NCBI GenBank assembly: GCA_031257995.1
Contig: JAIRNN010000184.1
Coordinates: 1 to 6,018 of the forward strand
Direction of reading: 5' to 3'
Length of the DNA stretch: 6,018 nt
From: Spirochaetaceae bacterium
GTDB taxonomy: Bacteria; Spirochaetota; Spirochaetia; Treponematales; Breznakiellaceae
The notes beneath the pieces are model-generated. The model was given only the letters and a program-made list of their open reading frames with translations, searched no databases and was not told where the DNA came from. The position numbers were made by a program, and so were the translations under genes. Positions 5,212 to 6,018 of this stretch are shown here, piece after piece (within the stretch, counting starts at the first letter, position 1; the number at the start of each line of letters is the position of its first letter).

Positions 5212-5754
5212 TTATTTGGGCGGAGACGCAGGTTTGGGGGTTATCTCCAACGAAAGACGGTTGTCTTTTGCCTTCCCATTCGTTCGGGGGCTGCCCCAAG
5301 CCGCCCTGTACGTCACGACCTCATCAAGCGGCTTGTCCGCCTCCATGTTTACCGCATCCCAGTCCACCGTTTTCGCCCACTCAGGCGGCCCTCCCCACAG
5401 GATATCCGACTCATACCGCTCGCCCCACACGTGCCCCCTTCGTCCCGTCCGCGCGTTGAACCTCGCCGAAAACGTCTGCTTCAACCACTGCATTATCTTC
5501 GGCAGTTTGAGACCGTCGTCGGGCTTGATGCAGAACGTGAGCCGCGCCCCCTCAAGCCGGAGTCCGCGCATCTCGAAGCCGTAGCGTTCTTTCGCTTCGC
5601 GGAGTACGCAGTAGAAGAGCGCTTTCGCCTCCGGCAATCGGAACAAGGGCTCCTCGATATTAACCGCCGTCCGCACCTCGTACCATACGTTTTCCGCTAA
5701 CGTTCCGGCTGTATGCGACGTTTGGGGGGTGGGTAATAGGGCAATGTGCAACAT
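5212..5754 (-). CDS. RAYT-like (Y1/IS200-like) transposase-related protein, lacking HUH, altered N-terminus
   Basis: Canonical RAYTs are single-domain HUH/tyrosine enzymes that bind and cut REP palindromes as single-stranded DNA. This 180-residue frame shows the family body: LAENVWYEVRTAVN, then GLRLEGARLTFCIKP, IMQWLKQTFSARFN and GHVWGERYESDIL. A tail ends KPASPPK. Where canonical members have an HUH such as NHxH, this has GARLTF, so the usual metal site is missing. The normal N-terminus seen in the paralogue (MHKPRKL) is replaced: the matching DNA reads SHTAGTL, with TCG at the ATG position and no GGAGG upstream. The only convenient start in frame is ATG 5754, inside repeat-like DNA, although the frame stays open to 5889. 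It may therefore be a decayed or 5'-remodelled gene. It converges on the aminopeptidase gene. DNA-binding is inferred and catalysis is doubtful. Confidence 0.6.
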   Translation of the reverse strand: MLHIALLPTPQTSHTAGTLAENVWYEVRTAVNIEEPLFRLPEAKALFYCVLREAKERYGFEMRGLRLEGARLTFCIKPDDGLKLPKIMQWLKQTFSARFNARTGRRGHVWGERYESDILWGGPPEWAKTVDWDAVNMEADKPLDEVVTYRAAWGSPRTNGKAKDNRLSLEITPKPASPPK

Positions 5755-5877
5755 CGACCCCCGCCCCAAATGTGGCGGAGAAAAACCGCACAAAGGCCGT
5801 AAGGCCGACTGGGGTTTTTCGTAGCCCGAGCCGCCTACTGGCGGCGCAACGTAAACAGTCCTGTTATACGACGTTTG
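5712..5877. repeat. Palindromic cassette bounded by 13-bp direct repeats
   Basis: TATGCGACGTTTG (5712-5724) and TATACGACGTTTG (5865-5877) match at 12 of 13 positions in direct orientation. Between them lie GAAAAACC/GGTTTTTC (5780-5787 and 5813-5820) enclosing GGCC-GTAA-GGCC (5795-5806), and the stem GCCGCC-TACT-GGCGGC (5830-5845). An imperfect palindrome, GCAACGT...ACGTTTGC (5846-5878), overlaps the right repeat. The left repeat sits exactly where the RAYT copy loses its normal start, suggesting insertion or recombination there. Confidence 0.5.
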
Positions 5878-5908
5878 CCCGTACCTCATTATTTTATTTA
5901 AGGCATCC

Positions 5909-6018
5909 TGAAATTCCTAGTGCAACCTGATAAAATAAAACAAGGTGGCACAAATGAGTTACGAAAGAATTACGTTAGAAGAAAGAGAAGAGATCTTTCG
6001 CTTGCGTTACGAAGAGCG
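5909..6018 (+). mobile_element. Left end of an IS30-family-like insertion sequence (partial)
   Basis: The DNA changes abruptly to AT-rich at about 5885. TGAAATTCCTAGTGCAACC (5909-5927) resembles IS30-type terminal inverted repeats, whose complement reads like GGTTGCAC...AATTTCA. A transposase-like start follows 26 bases later. The exact outer boundary is uncertain and the right end is outside the window. TTATTTTA (5889-5896) and TAAAATAA (5931-5938) form an inverted repeat around the presumed end. Confidence 0.5.
5954..6018 (+). CDS. IS30-family-like transposase, N-terminal fragment
   Basis: Only 21 codons and two bases are inside the window, beginning MSYERITLEEREEIFRL. This matches the usual opening of the IS30-type helix-turn-helix domain (MSYxxLTxEERxxI), which binds the element's inverted repeats before the DDE catalytic domain. 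The start ATG is preceded by AAGGTGG (5942-5948) with five bases between, an adequate ribosome site. Codon use (AGA, TTA, GAA) is AT-leaning and differs from the GC-rich genes to the left, consistent with recent arrival. The catalytic domain cannot be judged. Other small HTH proteins share this start, so the family call is probable rather than certain. Confidence 0.6.
   Translation, partial: MSYERITLEEREEIFRLRYEE

Noticed and set aside
5742..5753. A second IS30 end, from the shared heptamer GTTGCAC
   Set aside because: Only seven bases match the presumed IS end at 5909-5927 and there is no transposase-like sequence beside it. Chance is sufficient.

Overview
The window looks like chromosomal DNA from a GC-rich spirochete. 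A termite-gut-type Treponema is my best guess. This rests on overall impression: an endonuclease-type MutL with no MutH in view, a lipoprotein with a relaxed lipobox, and many GC-rich palindromic intergenic repeats. No rRNA or other taxonomic marker is present, so the assignment is inference. I see no tRNA, rRNA or CRISPR array.

Layout. Positions 2-163 hold the C-terminal end of an unrecognised, beta-strand-rich, probably surface protein. Three perfect hairpins follow (170-239), then a gene-free stretch to 617 with a 10-bp periodic repeat and a GGGGGAC palindrome. A REP-associated-tyrosine-transposase-like (RAYT-like, Y1/IS200-like) gene at 618-1124 (+) is broken by three frameshifts. Its conserved 3' non-coding tail runs to 1270, and a hairpin-rich spacer continues to about 1448. 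The core is a DNA-repair pair, xseB (1525-1797) and mutL (1801-3582), in the same reading frame and separated by one stop and one codon. A repeat-filled intergenic region (3583-3894) carries a TATAAT box and precedes a lipoprotein-like predicted zinc aminopeptidase (3895-4929). A structured intergenic region leads into the 3' tail (5084-5211) of a second RAYT-like gene on the minus strand (5212-5754). That gene's original start appears lost next to a palindromic cassette (5712-5877). The window ends in the left end of an IS30-family-like insertion sequence, with the transposase N-terminus at 5954-6018.

How the parts relate. XseB is the small subunit of exonuclease VII and MutL is the mismatch-repair endonuclease/matchmaker. 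Their tight spacing suggests one transcript with coupled translation. The aminopeptidase appears to be a separate envelope-protein transcription unit.

The most notable feature is the tail-to-tail pair of RAYT-like copies enclosing the xseB-mutL-aminopeptidase block. The gene bodies have diverged clearly, but the last ~80 bp of coding sequence is almost identical (80/82 by eye). Two non-coding boxes downstream (26/26 and 40/40) are fully identical. Neither copy has the HUH catalytic motif of canonical Y1 transposases. This could be a non-canonical or domesticated element whose 3' DNA end is under selection, or a product of recent gene conversion.
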